NCBI GenBank assembly: GCA_947650285.1
Contig: CANTFL010001148.1
Span: 1-64,000 of the forward strand
Source of the DNA: Hyaloperonospora brassicae
Lineage: Eukaryota > Oomycota > Peronosporomycetes > Peronosporales > Peronosporaceae
Direction: 5' to 3'
DNA length: 64,000 nucleotides
The translations under genes and the position numbers were made by a program. Positions 59,841-64,000 of the stretch are shown here, piece by piece. Numbering within the stretch: position 1 is the first letter of the stretch; every line of letters starts with the position of its first letter. Below the pieces are notes generated by a model. That model did not search any database. It was not told the origin of the DNA and saw only the letters and a list, made by a program, of their open reading frames with translations.

Positions 59841-60071
59841 GTGGATGCATCGGGTGCGCGTCGCTGGTTTGTGTATCGTATTATCATTCACAAAGGCTTC
59901 ACACGCCATGCACTGAGTAGTGACTCCGTGCCATCAAAGAGCTACGAGACGCATTACAAGGTCCGATGGCTGGGTTATTTAGCATCAGACGACATATGGG
60001 AGCCTCGAAATACATTGTCTTTTCGTTTCCTAACGTTGTCGAGGAGTACGAAAGCAGTAAGAGGCCGGTGA
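59841..60071 (+). pseudogene. gypsy chromodomain (second element)
   Basis: The 76-residue frame contains YETHYKVRWLGYLASDDIWE followed by PRNTL. This is the chromodomain core (K-V-R-W-L-G-Y ... D-x-W-E-P). It stands after integrase, as in chromoviruses. Confidence 0.8.
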
Positions 60072-60090
60072 TCGCGACCGACGCTGAAGG

Positions 60091-60795
60091 CTAAACCCAC
60101 GATCTCGCGACCCGTGACACTCGCGAGATGGCGACCGACGACGAACTCCCGATCGACTCCGAGATATAAACCCGAGGCTCGGGAGCACTTGGATACGATG
60201 ACGGTCGGCAACGACTACGTGAACGACCACTACGTTCGTACATCAATCGGTCGCGAATGTGTGAGCGACCACGACAGTCGTACATCAATCGGTCGCAACT
60301 GCGTGAGCGTCTCCGTTGGGCGACAGGGCGCTCTCTCATGTGACGCAGCGTCGATACTTGGAGCTCTGAGAGACTTCTCGGATAGCGGCCAATCCATGGT
60401 TGGATGTGCTGTAGCATTCCCCGTGAACACACTAAGTCCTCCCGTTCCTGCTGAAATGGACGCGGTCGTTTCACGAAACACGATGAGCATCCTATATGGA
60501 CATGGACGTAGCTCGTGCAAAAATCGTCACGAGTCGAACGACAAACACGCCTGCGTAAATCACCAATAGCGTAAGCATTATAAGTTCCTTCCCGTCGTTC
60601 AAACCAGGACACGAGGGATCTTCCTTCCCGTCGACTCGCGTTCCAGCGTCTGATGAAGGCACACCAAGATCTTTGCAGTGCGTCGTCAGTGTATGCACGA
60701 TTCGTCGCTTTGACTCGCACGGTACGGTATTGTGTGAAGAGGTCCTTCTTCGACTCAAGCGGTTCCAAATCGTCAGCACCTTCAAGTCTGTACAA
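60091..60795 (-). CDS. antisense ORF, 234 aa, in gypsy 3' region
   Basis: Uninterrupted minus-strand frame between the chromodomain and the 3' LTR, although all gag-pol frames of the element are broken. It starts MYRLEGADDLEPLESKKDLF and contains RVKATNRAYTDDALQRSWCA and FIRRWNASRREGRSLVSWFE. The C-terminal third is Arg/Ser-rich with an imperfect repeat of 13-14 residues (RSRSCDRLMYDCRG, RSHIRDRLMYERSG). No known domain and no signal peptide; the basic tail could bind nucleic acid. No obvious likeness to the antisense frame of the first gypsy element. Chance opening in a GC-richer stretch is the alternative. Confidence 0.5.
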   Translation of the reverse strand: MYRLEGADDLEPLESKKDLFTQYRTVRVKATNRAYTDDALQRSWCAFIRRWNASRREGRSLVSWFERREGTYNAYAIGDLRRRVCRSTRDDFCTSYVHVHIGCSSCFVKRPRPFQQEREDLVCSRGMLQHIQPWIGRYPRSLSELQVSTLRHMRERPVAQRRRSRSCDRLMYDCRGRSHIRDRLMYERSGRSRSRCRPSSYPSAPEPRVYISESIGSSSSVAISRVSRVARSWV

Positions 60796-60984
60796 GGCCT
60801 ATCGAATCAAGTCTTCATCCATGACTTGCTGTGGTCGCTTTCCTCGGGATCGGCACCTGGTGCACTATATCGATGTGGTACAATCTGTGGGTTGCTCGTG
60901 GTGCTCGTGAGACCATCTGTTGAGTAGCAACATTCTGCGTATAGCGCTGACGTTGAGGTAAGCGCAACTTTAAATGGGAGGTGA

Positions 60985-61301
60985 AGTAATGGGGCAACCC
61001 ATTATATTAAGTAGTTATAGCTTTTTATTACATAATGACATAAGTAGGTACTTGCTGTGTCCGAATAGCGGATACAGCATCTTCTTTTACTGTTGCGCTA
61101 TTATTGGGGTGCCGGACCCAATAATTACCTAATAGAGAATCGACCTACTTTGAGTGGTTCTCACGAGAAGAGAACCCCCTCGTACTTAGTACGGATTTCA
61201 AAGAAAAATATATAAGCAGAGTTGATTTTTCTATCTAAAAACAACAGCGCTTCCTCAAAGCATTAAGTGTACGACGGTAACGGGGCTGAAGCCCCGTTAC
61301 A
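60985..61301 (+). repeat. gypsy 3' LTR (second element)
   Basis: Partner of 53749-54063, starting agtaatgggg (first base of TG changed) and ending ccccgttaca. The purine-rich aaatgggaggtga before it is the likely polypurine tract. Confidence 0.88.
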
Positions 61302-61306
61302 ATAAG

Positions 61307-64000
61307 AAAATGACTGGCGCATTGCATGCACAATCTTGCGCTAAATTAAATGTGAGTAGTAGATGTAGTTATATCGGATACCATCTGACTTGGAATAATG
61401 AAGATGTTAAATTCAGAGCCGAAACAGCCCAAAGATGACGACGAATCATTTAACATTGATCTCATAATCAATGTATGTTTTGCAACATGAAAGAATTTAA
61501 GTATACGACGAAAATGTCTTTGTCTTTTGCAAATCCGATTCATTTGTTCGTACAGTCGTTGCGGGAGCCATATCGTCAATGGTAGGAGCTATTTGTCCAT
61601 TAGAAGCATCCATCTGTATAAATTTGTACTTGCTGCCTCTTTATTACTCAACGTCCAACTTATGTTACATAGAGCGCTCGTTGCGGGGAACACTGTGGGA
61701 ATTAGTACATGGCCATCACTTTTGGTCTAATGGTAAGGCAAAATTTATAACCGATCAGAATGGCAAGCAAATACAATCGAGAAAAACTGCTGACGTATGG
61801 CCAAAACAAAAATACTTAAACTTATCAAACCAATAAATTACGTCGATTACATCTGGATATCAACATGTTCCTTTGAGGAAGTCGATCAACAAATAAGTCA
61901 GCTCATGTCTCTTAAATACATAATTTATGCTTTGATTTAACTAAATCTTTTGCCTAAAGCAATATTTGTAGTCGACCGAGCATGAGTAGTTATTTACTCA
62001 GTCTAATATTACGTAGTTTATTTTTACTTTGCCTCACGCATTTCTCACCAGACTTTGTGCACATTGTTTCCAGAAGGTCGATTCAAATAAGTATCCGTGC
62101 TTGAGATCAAATTAAGGGCCACAACATGTATATGCCATGAAACCGTACCTAAAATGTGTTATGTAATTGCGCTGGTACATCATTATGTACAGTGGAAAAT
62201 CACTTCGAAAGAAAAGAGATTTTGAAAGTTCTCATTCAAGTACAAATTGCAAGCTTGATCTGATCGCTCCTGTGGTGCTTGTTCTTACGATCGCTGTGGC
62301 GTGAAAATGTGAAGGGGTTCTGGTCAATAGGCGCTCACAAAGCTCAAGCAAATTTGTAAACTCGTCGCAAATCATAAAATTAATATATGTACTTAGTCAA
62401 CAACAGTATATACACATCAAAAACGTTTCTTTCACTCGATAACCGATAGAAATCTCAAGCAAAGAGACATATGTATAACAATAGACCTTCGAACTGTGTT
62501 ATTCATATTTGAATATCATGATTTAAAAGCAATCTCTATCCTTTATGCAAGCAACAGTGATTGACAAGATGCTTGCCAAGCGTCAATCAGCGGATATCTT
62601 GATAAATCTAACGTCCCATTATACATTTCGCTTATCTGATTGTGCTTGATGACACGGGTAAATGGCAAATAGTGAACGAAGGAAAGAATTTAAATACTAC
62701 AACGAATCCATCTCCGATGGTGATAAGGAAAAGAAACGCAGTCACAAATACAAGCTCGATGCGTCATATCTAATATATCATGGATCGATTGAATTCACTC
62801 TTTTGGATCATTTTTCGTTAATCGTAACCATAATACACTGCAGTCAGCATGCCTAGTTTAATGCTAAGTTAATCGCTGGTACCCCAAGAGGGACATTGGT
62901 ATTACTTATACAATTGTGATCCCGAATAATAGAACAGGCGATAAACTTCGCATACTTTTTTATTTGGAGGTGTAGTCGACGACAGACGGAAACTATATGG
63001 AGCATCAAGACTTAGATTCATGAAAGCATTGTTGGCGGGATCTTATCATCATGCAAATATATACATATGCGCAAATCTTCAGACCAGACATTCTCGTATA
63101 GCTTATAAATACCCTTGCATATAGTCGATTTAATAGAAGATGCATTTTCATGTTTAAAAAGACGAAGCTGACATTTACCCACATGCGCCACAAAATATAG
63201 ATTATTATATGTAATAAAGCGGCATTTCTTAATTTCTTTTGGAAATATTTGAGCGATTTACTAAAACTTTGCGCAACGACGCGTAAATGGCTTTGCATGT
63301 TTATAGAATACCTAACCAAGAAAGCTATACATTTGGCTTAATTTTTATGAGTTTAGTGCTGTAATCCATTCAGCCAAAGCTCGCCAAAGCCGACACTTTT
63401 TGAAATTGCATACAAATTTGGAATATTTTTTACGATATGCTACCATAGATATCATGCAATGGGATGACTTATATTGCATACAATATAGAATCCGCGTATC
63501 GTTTCAACTTATTCAATTGCATTAGCTGCACCAAGATAAGCATAATTCTTTAATATTTGACAATGAACTACATTGCATAATACATGAACTACAAAAATAA
63601 AGATCAATATGCCAGAAAATCTTCATCATCGTCGATATAAACCATAACGTTTTATGAACGTTGACATACCATCCCAAACCAATTATCTCAAAATGAATAA
63701 TTGAGAGTGTTAATGCCAAATATATCTACTTCGTCTCAAAAAATCCATATAGGCTACAATCATCGCTGACGCGATTTAAGCCGGATGCGCTTTTATCCGT
63801 TTCCGACGTTCAGACAGACTTCCAATGATGTGACCATAACGTCAATTGTACCATCATACAAATTTATTGTCGAGGTGACAAAGGTGTACGCACTGGACAC
63901 AATACTCGTTGATCAACCTATATATATTCATCGATATCATCACGGAAAACTCATCAACGTTTTTTCGGATTTTATCCGCTTTTGTAAAATAGGCACACGA
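61307..64000. other. AT-rich DNA without recognisable gene
   Basis: About 2.7 kb to the window end. Two overlapping plus frames at 61527-61836 (67 and 85 aa) and a few shorter ones have no domain or signal. No transposon ends were found. Confidence 0.5.

Larger units (their letters stand above)
53749..61301 (+). mobile_element. second Ty3/gypsy chromovirus-type element, decayed
   Basis: LTRs at 53749-54063 and 60985-61301 are flanked by a perfect 5-bp target duplication ATAAG (53744-53748 and 61302-61306). After the 5' LTR, tggtagcacttag (54066 on) has the TGG start expected of a primer-binding site and resembles the 3' end of initiator methionine tRNA. The order is gag, protease, RT, RNase H, integrase, chromodomain, then an antisense frame and the 3' LTR. 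Several catalytic residues are lost. Length is 7553 bp. A solo LTR of the family is at 29517-29827. Confidence 0.93.

Noticed and set aside
61527..61836. Possible small gene in the right AT-rich end
   Set aside because: Two overlapping frames without domain, signal or repeats; similar frames occur by chance through the AT-rich region.
1..64000. tRNA, rRNA or CRISPR features
   Set aside because: I scanned for tRNA B-box-like text, rRNA-like stretches and regularly spaced repeats with unique spacers and saw none.

Overview
The window looks like repeat-rich DNA from an oomycete, most likely a Peronosporales species (Phytophthora or downy mildew type). The evidence is the mixture of Ty1/copia elements, chromodomain-bearing Ty3/gypsy elements and Mutator-like (MULE) DNA transposons, together with one intact secreted protein whose N-terminus resembles an RxLR-EER effector. 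The species cannot be named from the sequence alone. I see no tRNA, rRNA, CRISPR or bacterial-type operon.

Layout. 1-6094: 3' part of a decayed plus-strand copia element whose reverse transcriptase is split by a 3.07 kb MULE (1647-4715) carrying a broken transposase; its LTR is 5771-6094. 6747-11357: a minus-strand copia element with both 222-bp LTRs and a perfect 5-bp target duplication. 11358-13247: no recognisable gene. 13248-14765 (minus): the one convincing intact gene, a 505-residue secreted protein with about nine 15-residue repeats. 15155-23640: a short MULE-like element with 9-bp target duplications, split by a 7.67 kb chromovirus-type gypsy element (15436-23108). 25973-28505: 5' half of a copia element of the same family as the one at the left edge.

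From about 28.5 to 53.7 kb the DNA becomes AT-rich and nearly gene-free. It holds a solo gypsy LTR (29517-29827), a 15-bp minisatellite (33665-33799), remnants of a minus-strand gypsy element (gag near 47.4-46.8 kb, pol near 44.4-42.0 kb), and two nearly identical 1.8 kb elements in opposite orientation (38948-40762 and 44538-46354). Each of these two has TG...CA ends and its own 4-bp target duplication. They are therefore best read as two separate insertions of one long solo-LTR-like family, not as one large palindrome. 53749-61301 is a second gypsy chromovirus with a perfect 5-bp target duplication; 61302-64000 is AT-rich DNA without recognisable genes.

How the parts relate. The window is a nest of transposons of different ages around one candidate virulence-type gene. 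Both gypsy elements carry, between the chromodomain and the 3' LTR, a long antisense reading frame that the usual gag-pol plan does not explain. No element here appears able to move by itself: every pol region shows stops, frameshifts or lost catalytic residues.
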